Positions 10,961-17,788 of a stretch of DNA of 17,788 bases are shown piece after piece. The stretch is from assembly GCA_021772165.1 (NCBI GenBank), contig JAJFMM010000111.1, positions 1 through 17,788 of the forward strand, given 5' to 3'. The number at the start of each line of letters is the position of its first letter. Within the stretch, counting starts at the first letter, position 1. Origin of the DNA: Chlamydiota bacterium (GTDB lineage: Bacteria > Chlamydiota > Chlamydiia > Chlamydiales > SM23-39). The translations under genes were made by a program, and so were the position numbers. The notes below the pieces were generated by a model that was given only the letters and a program-made list of their open reading frames with translations, ran no database searches and was not told the origin of the DNA.

Positions 10961-12780
10961 CTGCTTTTCTACTCGTAGCGCATCTGCATGCATCCACAGA
11001 TATTGATGCTCTGGAAAGAGACTCTCTACTCTACCGCTCCCACCAAGCTGCGAAAATCTACGCCTCGCAAGTAGCCAAAGCGCCCCCACCCTCTCAAGAA
11101 CCACAAACTCTCGAGTGCCTCAGCAATAGCTCCATCTGGTACTCCCTCGATCTGCACGCTTTAGGAGACGACCCTCTCAAAGAGCTCGGGCAACCGGATC
11201 TCTGGAATCTTCTGCAAGAGATCGGCGTCGATGGCGTCGAGCTCCACTCACTCGGCCGCAGCATTCGCCACTCCTACGCTGAAATCCAATATGGAAACAT
11301 CGCCAACCTTGCAGCTATGCGCGGCATCTCCCTGATCGGCACCCCTCTGCAAGCAGAGCAGCTCGCCGGAGCTGATTTCCAACTCGCTATCCGCGCATAT
11401 AAAGAGTACCCACATCTCTTTCACCTGATTGAGATCGACCGAGCAGATTGGGCCTTTTTGCCAAAAGTGTATCGCGGAGAGAACTCTACAGCGCTGCCCA
11501 TGTCCTTGGTACAAGAGCTTAGACAACTCGGCTACCTCGATGGAAGGCCTGAAAAGATCTACCCCTACTCAAAGACGAGCTGCTGGGCAGCCACTGCACC
11601 CACAGCCGGCCACGACAACAAGCTGCGCCGCTGGATCTTTTTGCAATTTCCCGAGACAGGCACCCCCGCGATCAACTGGCTCGATCCTACCTTTTCCGGA
11701 CAGCGCCTCGCAGGAGGAGAGCTAATCGACTCACTCTTGCGCCTGCAGCAATCCGTGCTCTTTTTCGACACCTCACCGCTCATCTGCCGCCAGATGGCAG
11801 GCCTCTCTCCTTCAGAAAATGCGATTGAATCGATCGCTCTTCTTACACGTAAACTCGGTGGCTATAGCGCTCTGAGGATGGACGGCACGATCGAAGAGTG
11901 CAAAAATGTACAGACCGACCTCATCGAAGACCGCTTTACCAGACCCGCTCTACTCCACGCTCTAATTACAGAAGATGCGGAAGCCCTGAGGCTGATCTAT
12001 CGCATCTTCCTCCAAGAAGAGCTCCAGCCACGCTCCCTCATACACGAGCTACAGCCCTACTCTGAGGCGAGTTGTGAGTGGACCGAATTTCTGCTCAACC
12101 CTAAGCGCATCTACCGCTACCACGAAGAGCAGATTACAGGAGAGCTCCTCGCAGAGAGACTCCTCCGAGAAGATGTCTGGAACCTGAAGAAAACGCCGGG
12201 GATCTATTCCCCTCCGATCGCTCCCCTCTTTGGCCTCTGTGCAGAGGCGCTCTCGATCACTGATCTCGAAGAGGAGAAAGATGCGTTGCAAAACGCACAT
12301 CTGCTCCTCTCCTTTTTCTACGCCATGCAGCCGGGCGTCTTCTCCTTTTCCGCAGCTGATCTACGCGGCGCCAATGGCAGCGATGCGATGAAAGGCCCAG
12401 GTCTCTACCACCCTCTGCCCCGCCAGCTCAAAACACGCTGCACCTTCGCCTCTCGCCTCAAGCAGATGCTCACGGTGCGAAAAGATCATAACCTTCATCT
12501 AGCAGAGCTCTTGGAAGTATTGCCGACGCGCCACCGAGGTCTCATCCTCCTACTCCATCGCCTCCCCCTGACCAATCAGCTCTCCCTCACCGCAGTCAAT
12601 TTCTCCCGCTCGCCCCTTTATGAGACCCTCGAAGGGAGCTTCCTCGCTAACAAATGGGCCATCAATCTGATGAGCCAGAAGGCAGAAAAGAAGCTCTATG
12701 GAGCGCCCTCCTTCCAGCTAGATCTCCCAGCCCTATCCGGCAAGGTCTATCTATTTAAATCTAAGCCTTATTCACAGTAA
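10948..12780 (+). CDS. degenerate trehalose-synthase/GH13-like protein, probably exported and inactive
   Basis: The frame starts at GTG 10948, the only ordinary start codon available. Residues 1-16 (MRFFSAFLLVAHLHAS) look like a signal peptide. The rest follows the layout of bacterial trehalose-synthase-type GH13 proteins as I recall them: LLYRSHQAAKIYASQVAKA, LWNLLQEIGVDGVEL, GADFQLAIRAYKEYPHLFHL, ADWAFLPKV, AINWLDPTFSGQRLAGG, TRPALLHALITEDAEALRLI and MQPGVFSFSAADLRGA. The four catalytic regions appear eroded. The first is GTPLQAEQLAGADF (expected Asp/His-rich). The second is LFFDTSPL, keeping D274 but losing the preceding Arg. The third is ALRMDGTIEE, with no acid Glu at the expected place. 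The fourth is HELQPYSEAS in place of NHD. I infer a sugar-binding or structural pseudoenzyme. Family assignment rests on memory of motifs and should be tested by alignment. Confidence 0.6.
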   Translation: MRFFSAFLLVAHLHASTDIDALERDSLLYRSHQAAKIYASQVAKAPPPSQEPQTLECLSNSSIWYSLDLHALGDDPLKELGQPDLWNLLQEIGVDGVELHSLGRSIRHSYAEIQYGNIANLAAMRGISLIGTPLQAEQLAGADFQLAIRAYKEYPHLFHLIEIDRADWAFLPKVYRGENSTALPMSLVQELRQLGYLDGRPEKIYPYSKTSCWAATAPTAGHDNKLRRWIFLQFPETGTPAINWLDPTFSGQRLAGGELIDSLLRLQQSVLFFDTSPLICRQMAGLSPSENAIESIALLTRKLGGYSALRMDGTIEECKNVQTDLIEDRFTRPALLHALITEDAEALRLIYRIFLQEELQPRSLIHELQPYSEASCEWTEFLLNPKRIYRYHEEQITGELLAERLLREDVWNLKKTPGIYSPPIAPLFGLCAEALSITDLEEEKDALQNAHLLLSFFYAMQPGVFSFSAADLRGANGSDAMKGPGLYHPLPRQLKTRCTFASRLKQMLTVRKDHNLHLAELLEVLPTRHRGLILLLHRLPLTNQLSLTAVNFSRSPLYETLEGSFLANKWAINLMSQKAEKKLYGAPSFQLDLPALSGKVYLFKSKPYSQ

Positions 12781-12813
12781 TTATTTAAATAACCTTAAAT
12801 CCAAATAACGTGG

Positions 12814-12821
12814 TATATTAT
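12814..12821 (+). promoter_or_regulatory. possible -10 region for the cysteine-rich protein gene
   Basis: An AT-rich interval (12781-12830) holds TATATTAT, about 25 bases before the start codon. TTAAAT at 12795-12800 could act as a poor -35, but spacing is 15 bp or less. Promoter activity is plausible because the interval is AT-rich compared with its surroundings. Confidence 0.35.
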
Positions 12822-12844
12822 CTGCAAAAATAGAGGAACTATTC

Positions 12845-13777
12845 ATGCAATCAATTGATATTTTTATTCGACACTCATCTTTCAATGATCGGCTCGGCAA
12901 AGTAGCCACACTCTCTCAGACAGATAACCTTCTCTACAATGATGAAGGCGGCGACTTTAGAGCTCACATGAAGACCTCTCTCAAATTTGCAACGCTGACT
13001 GCCGCATCTCCTTTAATTTCAATGGTTCGTCTCGTTCGTTCTGCTGCCTTTTTAGCAACTCCCAAGAGTGCCGGACATGAGTTTATCGGAGCCCTCGCCA
13101 CACCTTTCGTCGCTTCCGGCTGCTTGGTCGGATCTCTCCTATCCTCTGTCGTTTATCTCCTGACCAATGGTGAGCGCTCTTTTTATACATCCATGAGAAG
13201 AACCTACGCCTCTTTTGAAGCCTTCATCAACGAAATCGATCTTAATCAGTATCAGCTTTCCAGTTACTCTAAGCGGGTTAGCGGATCGATGGATGCTCTC
13301 AAAGGGCGCATCTGGACAACAGCTCCTTGCATGCAGCCCCTACTTGAAAATGGCCAATTATCTCAAGGTGGCCTCTTCGATAAAGCACGACTCCAGAAAA
13401 TATTCCCTTTCATCAAAGTCAATGGCGTTACTAGGGAAGGAAATAAAGTAGTGATCCAGAGCGAATATCAAAATGCAGATATCCATTTTACCGCATGCAA
13501 TGGTGCCATCGAGCATAAGCAAATCGACACCTGCTTCTGCTGCTGCTGGAGAATAGAAGCTGTTTATGACCGGATTCTTTGTTGTGAAGTAAGCCAGGGC
13601 TCTTGTAGCTCGATCCTCAATCCAGCCGACTCTTTTGGAATTGTGACTTGCGGCTGTGGTGGGATTGGAGCTTGCTGCTGCTACGTGCAAGAGGATAACG
13701 AAGTGACCGCCCTGAATACCGGGTGCTTTGGTCCTCAAGGCCTATGCTGCATAACAGAGTTAGAGCGAACTTCTTAA
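12845..13777 (+). CDS. hypothetical protein with hydrophobic segment and cysteine-rich C-terminus
   Basis: I do not recognise this 310-residue protein. AGAGGA (12832-12837), seven bases upstream, supports the ATG. There is no N-terminal signal peptide. A moderately hydrophobic stretch (about 46-71) is followed by a stronger one (about 81-107, IGALATPFVASGCLVGSLLS onward), which could form a paired membrane hairpin as in chlamydial inclusion-membrane proteins. Residues 218-302 contain 16 cysteines in clusters (CFCCC at 230-234, CC at 246-247, CGC at 269-271, CCC at 277-279, CC at 301-302) among Gly and Ser. Cysteine-rich proteins cross-link the chlamydial cell envelope, so an envelope or redox-sensitive role is possible but unproven. 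It stands alone between the GH13-like gene and a hairpin repeat element. Confidence 0.75.
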   Translation: MQSIDIFIRHSSFNDRLGKVATLSQTDNLLYNDEGGDFRAHMKTSLKFATLTAASPLISMVRLVRSAAFLATPKSAGHEFIGALATPFVASGCLVGSLLSSVVYLLTNGERSFYTSMRRTYASFEAFINEIDLNQYQLSSYSKRVSGSMDALKGRIWTTAPCMQPLLENGQLSQGGLFDKARLQKIFPFIKVNGVTREGNKVVIQSEYQNADIHFTACNGAIEHKQIDTCFCCCWRIEAVYDRILCCEVSQGSCSSILNPADSFGIVTCGCGGIGACCCYVQEDNEVTALNTGCFGPQGLCCITELERTS

Positions 13778-13805
13778 AAAACCTCCACGGCTTTTAATAG
13801 AGAAA

Positions 13806-13906
13806 AGAACAGGATAAACAAGATCGCCTACGGCGGCAGGATGCGCAGGAAAATAGGTCTATCTTGCTCATCTTGCCGCCGTAGGCGATCTTGTTTATCC
13901 TGTTCT
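13806..13906. repeat. gene-less hairpin element related to the GxxExxY cassette arms
   Basis: Positions 13806-13843 and 13869-13906 are inverted repeats matching 37 of 38 bases, around a 25-base centre that is itself partly self-complementary. The arm unit (acaagatcgcctacggcggc, then aggat) is related to the outer part of the cassette arms (acaggatcgccttcggcaac, then aagat) and to the solo copy at 1448-1473. It looks like a non-autonomous, MITE-like member of the same family. It lies 28 bp after the cysteine-rich protein gene and could also serve as a transcript-end hairpin in either direction. It fills most of the otherwise empty 13778-13970 interval. Confidence 0.85.
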
Positions 13907-13970
13907 CTTTGTTCTGCTTGTCACAGAACTGCTTTCCATTTAGACTTCATGCTTGTTAATTAGAAAAGTC

Positions 13971-14897
13971 ATGACCCAAATCGCTCTCGTCTGCGCTGCC
14001 GGGATCGGCGATGCGCTCATCACCTCTATCGCTGCGCATGAGCTTCGAAAGCTTGGCCATAGCGTCACCGTCTTTAGCCCTCACTTGATGGGCTTTGGCA
14101 GCTGGTTAGAAAAAGGCGACTATCTCCCCTATTCTCAAGATTGGTCAGAGACTCTCCGCTCTTTCGACTCTGTTCTTTTACAACATGATAACACTCCCAG
14201 AGCTCGCTCCATCGTAGCACTGCGCAAAGCAGGTCTACCCGTCTCTATCTTCTACACCAACTACCGAACATCCAAACATGGTCCGCTCGAAAGCGGCTTC
14301 GATGTCCCCTTCGACGAGGGGAAAAATATGGTCGAAAATACCTGCGCAGCTCTAAAACAGCTCTTCGCTATCGAAACGAGAGGAGATAATGTTCTTCTTC
14401 CACCGTCGCATCTCACGCATCGCAAACACAATCAACGTGTTCTGATCCACCCAACGAGCACAAGCGAAAATAAAAACTGGCTGCGGCAGCGCTTTTTTCG
14501 CTTGGCCCAGAAGCTGGAAAGAAGGGGGTTTGAACCTCTCTTTATTCTCTCTCCTAAAGAGAGAGACCTCTGGCCAGCGAGCCTCAATGCCCCTCACTAC
14601 CCCACCCTCGCAGATTTAGCCTCTGCCATCTATGAGTCTGGCGCCTTCATCGGCAACGATTCCGGTCCCGCTCACATCGCCTCCTATCTCTCTATTCCTC
14701 TCGCCGTTATCTGCCAGGGACGCCAAATGCCCCTCTGGAGCCCGGGCTGGCACCGCCCCCTCCTTATTCGGCCTCCGAGATGGGTACCCAATATAAAAGG
14801 AATGCGACTTAGGCAAGAAAAATGGAAATACTTTATTACTACTAAGCATGTTTTAAATAAGACATCGCTTCTACTAGAATTAAATGAAAATAATTAG
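13971..14897 (+). CDS. glycosyltransferase family 9 (ADP-heptose:LPS heptosyltransferase-like)
   Basis: The 308-residue protein has a GT-B layout. The N-terminus (MTQIALVCAAGIGDALITSI) carries the GIGDAL sugar-transfer loop of family 9. A middle strand, VLIHPTSTSENKNWLRQRFF (about 157-176), matches the HPGAS-K-W region of heptosyltransferases. GAFIGNDSGPAHIASYLSIP (about 225-243) is the hallmark donor-binding motif. It probably adds a heptose or other sugar to a lipopolysaccharide core or another glycan at the inner membrane; substrate cannot be read from sequence. A TTG at 13953 would add six residues, but ATG 13971 fits the family start better. The last 35 codons or so (from 14783) become markedly AT-rich, unlike the rest of the gene. 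Confidence 0.88.
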   Translation: MTQIALVCAAGIGDALITSIAAHELRKLGHSVTVFSPHLMGFGSWLEKGDYLPYSQDWSETLRSFDSVLLQHDNTPRARSIVALRKAGLPVSIFYTNYRTSKHGPLESGFDVPFDEGKNMVENTCAALKQLFAIETRGDNVLLPPSHLTHRKHNQRVLIHPTSTSENKNWLRQRFFRLAQKLERRGFEPLFILSPKERDLWPASLNAPHYPTLADLASAIYESGAFIGNDSGPAHIASYLSIPLAVICQGRQMPLWSPGWHRPLLIRPPRWVPNIKGMRLRQEKWKYFITTKHVLNKTSLLLELNENN

Positions 14898-14912
14898 TAT
14901 TATTAGGTGTAT

Positions 14913-14958
14913 ACCCAAACAAGCGGAAGAGTCGGGAATTTCTTCAGATTGTTTGGGT
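14913..14958 (+). other. long-stem hairpin upstream of the small basic protein gene
   Basis: ACCCAAACAA (14913-14922) and TTGTTTGGGT (14949-14958) are perfect 10-bp complements. A nested stem GAAGA/TCTTC (14926-14930 with 14941-14945) lies within the loop. No T-run follows, so it is not a standard terminator. It ends 15 bases before the Shine-Dalgarno of the next gene and could be a leader structure or an mRNA-protecting hairpin. Confidence 0.5.
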
Positions 14959-14985
14959 GTTAAAGGACTGTCAGAGGAGTTACCC

Positions 14986-15267
14986 GTGAAAGACCTACCT
15001 CACCATATGAGAAAGCTCAATCGGAGCGTTGTTCGCTCGGAGCGCCACCTGAATCAGGAAGATCCTGAACATGCTGACAAGATCCCTTCTCCCCCCCAGC
15101 AATCTCCCCGGCCTAAGAGCCAGGTGAGAAAGCAGGCCAAAGAGCATATGCGTCAAGAACGTGAAGCACATACGCCTATCAAAAAAACAGTTGAAGAGCG
15201 CGACCACGAGTTGAAAAAACGCGTTCCTCTCCACATCGCAAAAGGCCAAAAAAAGCCTCGTATTTAA
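14986..15267 (+). CDS. small highly basic hypothetical protein
   Basis: The frame can be opened at ATG 14884, but GTG 14986 is preceded by a very good AGAGGAG (14973-14979), whereas the upstream start has none and would overlap the end of the glycosyltransferase gene. The 93-residue product (MKDLPHHMRKLNRSVVRSER at its start) is rich in Lys, Arg, His, Glu and Pro with almost no hydrophobic core, suggesting a nucleic-acid-binding or intrinsically disordered protein. Its middle is Pro-rich (PSPPQQSPRPKSQ) and its C-terminal part is predicted-helical and charged. I do not recognise a family. The strong ribosome-binding site and intact frame argue that it is real; the shadow frame on the other strand is much less likely. 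Confidence 0.65.
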   Translation: MKDLPHHMRKLNRSVVRSERHLNQEDPEHADKIPSPPQQSPRPKSQVRKQAKEHMRQEREAHTPIKKTVEERDHELKKRVPLHIAKGQKKPRI

Positions 15268-15303
15268 TAAATTGGTTTTTTTCGTTATCATAGACGTACG
15301 CTT

Positions 15304-16182
15304 ATGAAAATTGCACAGATTTCAGACGTACATTTTACGAAAACAAGCCTTAACCCCTTTAGCCTCTGTACTAAACGGCTAGCAGGGACGCTCAATTGGA
15401 TTCTTTTTAGAAAGAAAAAGAGTGACCACGGCCCACTCGCTCATCTCCCGGCTCTCTTCACCTCTTTAGGGGTGGACCTGATTTTAGTCGGCGGAGATTT
15501 GAGCAGCACGAGCTTGTCCTCAGAATTTAAGATGGCAAAGCAATTCTTTAATGGAATCGCTAGCCCTAAAATTTTTATCCCTGGTAACCACGACCAGTAC
15601 ACCTCAGGTGCTTATCGGGAAAAACGATTTTACTCCTTCTTCAAAAATCCCCGTCCGGCCATAGATCACCGGGCGGAGTTTTTTACTCTGAAGGACCATG
15701 GCGTCGAAGCCCACAAGATAGCACCCGGTTGGTGGTGTATTGCGCTCGACACGGCGAGAGCCACAAAACTTACATCCTCCAATGGCGTTTTCTCAGAAAA
15801 CATAGAAGAGCATCTCGAAGAGGTGCTCTCTCTTTTACCGAAAAACGATCAGATTGTTCTCCTTAACCACTTTCCTTTTTTCCAGAACGACCAGCCCAAG
15901 CATCGTTTGCATGGCGGTGAGAGACTGGAAAAACTTTTAACAAGACACCCTCGCATCCGCTTCTATCTACATGGTCACACGCATCGCCATACGATCGCCG
16001 ATCTTAGAGCCAGTGGCCTGCCCATTATTCTCGATTCAGGCTGCCCCATGCAAAAAAGCCAAGCGACTTGGAATCTCCTCGATCTAGGTGATGAGACATG
16101 CTCCGTTCATGGTTATCGCTGGGAGACTGATAGTTGGAACTGTTTTACTGAACACTCTTTCGCAATGAGGCCTCATGAGTGA
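15304..16182 (+). CDS. calcineurin-like metallophosphoesterase
   Basis: The 292-residue cytoplasmic protein carries every metal-binding motif of the family in order: ISDVHF (D8, H10), GGDLSS (D65), IPGNHDQ (N95, H96), LLNHFPFF (H189) and YLHGHTHRH (H225, H227). It should hydrolyse a phosphomonoester or phosphodiester using two divalent metals; the substrate is unknown. From memory, a Ser/Thr-phosphatase-like gene (CT754) sits next to groEL_3 in Chlamydia trachomatis, so this is the likely orthologue and a marker of the conserved neighbourhood. It overlaps the next gene by 8 bp, indicating coupling. No clear Shine-Dalgarno precedes the ATG, and I find no convincing promoter in the 36-bp gap upstream. 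Confidence 0.93.
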   Translation: MKIAQISDVHFTKTSLNPFSLCTKRLAGTLNWILFRKKKSDHGPLAHLPALFTSLGVDLILVGGDLSSTSLSSEFKMAKQFFNGIASPKIFIPGNHDQYTSGAYREKRFYSFFKNPRPAIDHRAEFFTLKDHGVEAHKIAPGWWCIALDTARATKLTSSNGVFSENIEEHLEEVLSLLPKNDQIVLLNHFPFFQNDQPKHRLHGGERLEKLLTRHPRIRFYLHGHTHRHTIADLRASGLPIILDSGCPMQKSQATWNLLDLGDETCSVHGYRWETDSWNCFTEHSFAMRPHE

Positions 16183-16630
16183 AGAACCTTGGTTTAAAGA
16201 TGGCCTTAACTTCAAATGCACCGGATGCGGCAAGTGCTGCACAGGCACTCCCGGCTACGTCTTCTTATCTCCAAGCGATATAAATGCTCTGGTTGCTCAT
16301 TTCAAGATGTCGGAAGAGGACTTTTTCAAACGCTACATTCGCATCGTTGATGGTCAGCCCGCTCTCATCGATGAGCCCGGCACCTTCTCCTGCGTCTTTC
16401 TTGAAAACGAAAAGTGTTCTGTTTATGAATCGAGACCCGTTCAATGCCGCACCTTTCCCTGGTGGATTCACACGATCCAGACGCCGGAAAATTGGAAAGA
16501 GGCTGCCGTTCATTGCGAGGGCATCAATCATCCCGATGCACCTCTAGTTTCTGCTAATGAAATCGCGATACAGACCACCACCTATCTCGATAATCTAATC
16601 GAACAAAACTTCGAATTCGATATCAAATAG
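16175..16630 (+). CDS. YkgJ-family cysteine-cluster protein
   Basis: The 151-residue protein has the CxxCxxCC cluster characteristic of the YkgJ/UPF0153 family (C15, C18, C21, C22 in KCTGCGKCCTGTPGYV). The companion cysteines are C83, C91 and C101 in FSCVFLENEKCSVYESRPVQ, continuing into CRTFPWW. These probably bind zinc or an iron-sulphur cluster; the biochemical role of the family is not settled. It starts within the end of the phosphoesterase gene (ATG 16175 overlapping by 8 bp), so the pair is translationally coupled and may work in one process. Confidence 0.9.
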   Translation: MSEEPWFKDGLNFKCTGCGKCCTGTPGYVFLSPSDINALVAHFKMSEEDFFKRYIRIVDGQPALIDEPGTFSCVFLENEKCSVYESRPVQCRTFPWWIHTIQTPENWKEAAVHCEGINHPDAPLVSANEIAIQTTTYLDNLIEQNFEFDIK

Positions 16631-16665
16631 TTTTTATTTACCATCTGTGATAAAAAATCATCCTT

Positions 16666-17788
16666 ATGGATGATAACGCACTTTTTCGAATACAAAAGTG
16701 GCTCAACGGCCCTTACGACGATCAAACGAAACAGGAGATCCGTACTCTTCAGCAAGAGAATCCGGAGGCTCTTTTCGACGCCTTCTACCGAGACTTAAAC
16801 TTCGGAACCGGTGGCATGCGCGGTGTCATGGGCATCGGCACCAACCGCATCAACATCTACACTCTGCGCAGCGCAACGCAAGGGTTAGCCAACTACCTGC
16901 TAAAGCATGCTGGAGAAGGGATGAGTCTCAGCGTCTTTATCGGCTACGATGTGAGGCATCATTCGCGTCTCTTTGCTGAAGAGACGGCGCGCGTGCTGGC
17001 CGGCAATGGCATCAAAGCTCTCATCACGCGTGAGGTCTGCCCAACGCCGCTTGCGTCTTATGGCTGCCGCTACTACGGCTGTGCTGCCGCCATCATGATC
17101 ACCGCATCGCACAATCCCCCCGAGTACAACGGCTATAAGGTCTATGGCTCTGATGGAGCACAAGTCGTCTTCCCTTCCGATGAAGAGATCATCGATGAGG
17201 TACGCCAGATCCAGAGTCCCGAGCAGATCTGCCTCGCTCCCCTCAACGACTCTCTCATATGCTGGGTGGGAGTGGAGATCGATCGCGAATACTTAGCTCA
17301 ATTGGAAAAGCTGCGCCTCAACCGCGAGCCTAAAACGCTGCAGGTGCTCTACACCAATTTGCATGGCACCGGACTGAGATTACTGCCCAAATCACTTGAG
17401 ATCTGGGGATTTCCCTCTCCTCAACTGGTGAAAGAGCAAGCTTCTCTCGATGGCGCGTTTCCCTCAGCTCCTTCTCCCAATCCAGAAGAAGAGGGCGCGC
17501 TTTCTCTCGGCTCCAAACAGCTGCTCGAGAGTCAAGCTGACCTCTTGCTTGCCACCGATCCCGATGCCGATCGTATAGGTCTTGTCATTCGCCAGCAAGA
17601 TCGCGCCGTTAGATTCAATGGCAATGAGATCGCTTGCGTCTGCTTTTCCTATCTGGCAGAGGCGCTGCAAAAACGCGGTGAGATTCCCGATAATGCGGCG
17701 ATTGTCAAAACGATTGTCACTACAGAGCTGCTCAGAAAAATTGCCAAGAACTACGCGATCCGCTGCGTGGATGTACTAACCGGTTTCA
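16666..17788 (+). CDS. phosphoglucomutase/phosphomannomutase, N-terminal part (runs off right edge)
   Basis: From ATG 16666 the frame is open to the window end (374 codons plus one base). The product begins MDDNALFRIQKWLNGPYDDQ. It has FGTGGMRGVMGIGTNRINIY, the active-site phosphoserine loop IMITASHNPPEYNGYKVYG and the metal-binding loop LLATDPDADRIGLV, in the order found in the long (about 570-600 residue) bacterial phosphoglucomutase/phosphomannomutase subgroup. It interconverts hexose 1- and 6-phosphates. About 200 residues, including the sugar-specificity loop and phosphate-binding domain, lie outside the window, so glucose versus mannose cannot be decided. A 7-bp hairpin (16657-16674) covers the start codon, and no ribosome-binding site is evident. 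Confidence 0.93.
   Translation, partial: MDDNALFRIQKWLNGPYDDQTKQEIRTLQQENPEALFDAFYRDLNFGTGGMRGVMGIGTNRINIYTLRSATQGLANYLLKHAGEGMSLSVFIGYDVRHHSRLFAEETARVLAGNGIKALITREVCPTPLASYGCRYYGCAAAIMITASHNPPEYNGYKVYGSDGAQVVFPSDEEIIDEVRQIQSPEQICLAPLNDSLICWVGVEIDREYLAQLEKLRLNREPKTLQVLYTNLHGTGLRLLPKSLEIWGFPSPQLVKEQASLDGAFPSAPSPNPEEEGALSLGSKQLLESQADLLLATDPDADRIGLVIRQQDRAVRFNGNEIACVCFSYLAEALQKRGEIPDNAAIVKTIVTTELLRKIAKNYAIRCVDVLTGF

Noticed and set aside
10394..11104. 236-codon minus-strand open frame over the groEL end and the GH13-like start
   Set aside because: It crosses the groEL terminator, shows no motif, and conflicts with the strongly supported plus-strand genes.
13806..13906. CRISPR-like array or a simple terminator at the inverted repeat
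   Set aside because: There is one inverted pair only, no regularly spaced direct repeats and no T-run; it fits a MITE-like hairpin element better.
13953..13973. TTG 13953 as the glycosyltransferase start
   Set aside because: The added residues are not family-like; ATG 13971 leads directly into the conserved first strand.
14884..14985. ATG 14884 as the start of the small basic protein
   Set aside because: No ribosome-binding site, overlap with the upstream gene, and a hairpin in the added part; GTG 14986 has a strong AGAGGAG.
14995..15291. 98-codon minus-strand frame with hydrophobic product opposite the small basic protein
   Set aside because: Hydrophobicity is explained by being antisense to Lys/Glu-rich codons; the opposite strand has the better ribosome-binding site.

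Overview
The window reads as a chromosomal segment from a member of the Chlamydiae, most likely an environmental (Parachlamydiales-type) lineage. The strongest argument is gene neighbourhood. A leftward murF-mraY-murD-nlpD-like cell-wall cluster lies close to a groEL-family gene without groES and to a metallophosphoesterase. From memory this matches the Chlamydia trachomatis CT754-CT759 order (phosphatase, groEL_3, murF, mraY, murD, nlpD). A eukaryotic-style USP deubiquitinase fits an intracellular bacterium that acts on host ubiquitin. Base composition looks near half G+C by eye, higher than most sequenced chlamydiae, so I do not name a genus.

Layout. Positions 1-4649 (minus strand) carry the peptidoglycan precursor genes murF, mraY, murD and the start of an nlpD-like gene. 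The mraY-murD junction is interrupted by a cassette on the plus strand: a GxxExxY-family gene between two 78-bp inverted-repeat arms (74/78 identical). Positions 4822-7512 encode an 896-residue protein with a C-terminal USP-type peptidase domain. Its middle resembles a PARG-like/macro fold (TIGR02452-type) that has lost its signature, and its N-terminal part faintly resembles a Ulp1-like protease without catalytic residues. Positions 7509-10960 hold a promoter, tRNA-Cys(GCA), rsmI, nadC, a groEL paralogue and a terminator.

Positions 10948-12780 encode an apparently exported relative of trehalose-synthase/GH13 enzymes in which all four catalytic regions look eroded. It is followed by a 310-residue protein with a hydrophobic segment and a 16-cysteine C-terminus (12845-13777), a gene-less hairpin element related to the cassette arms (13806-13906), a family-9 glycosyltransferase, a small very basic protein, a calcineurin-like phosphoesterase overlapping a YkgJ-type cysteine-cluster protein, and the first 374 codons of a phosphohexomutase running off the right edge.

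How they fit together. The conserved backbone makes lipid-linked peptidoglycan precursor and provides housekeeping (16S rRNA methylation, NAD synthesis, chaperonin, sugar phosphates). Accessory genes sit between backbone blocks: the multi-domain deubiquitinase (candidate secreted effector), the pseudo-GH13 protein, the cysteine-rich protein and the repeat cassettes. The most novel candidates are the deubiquitinase architecture, the GxxExxY inverted-repeat cassette inside the mur cluster with its gene-less relative, and the degenerate exported GH13-like protein.
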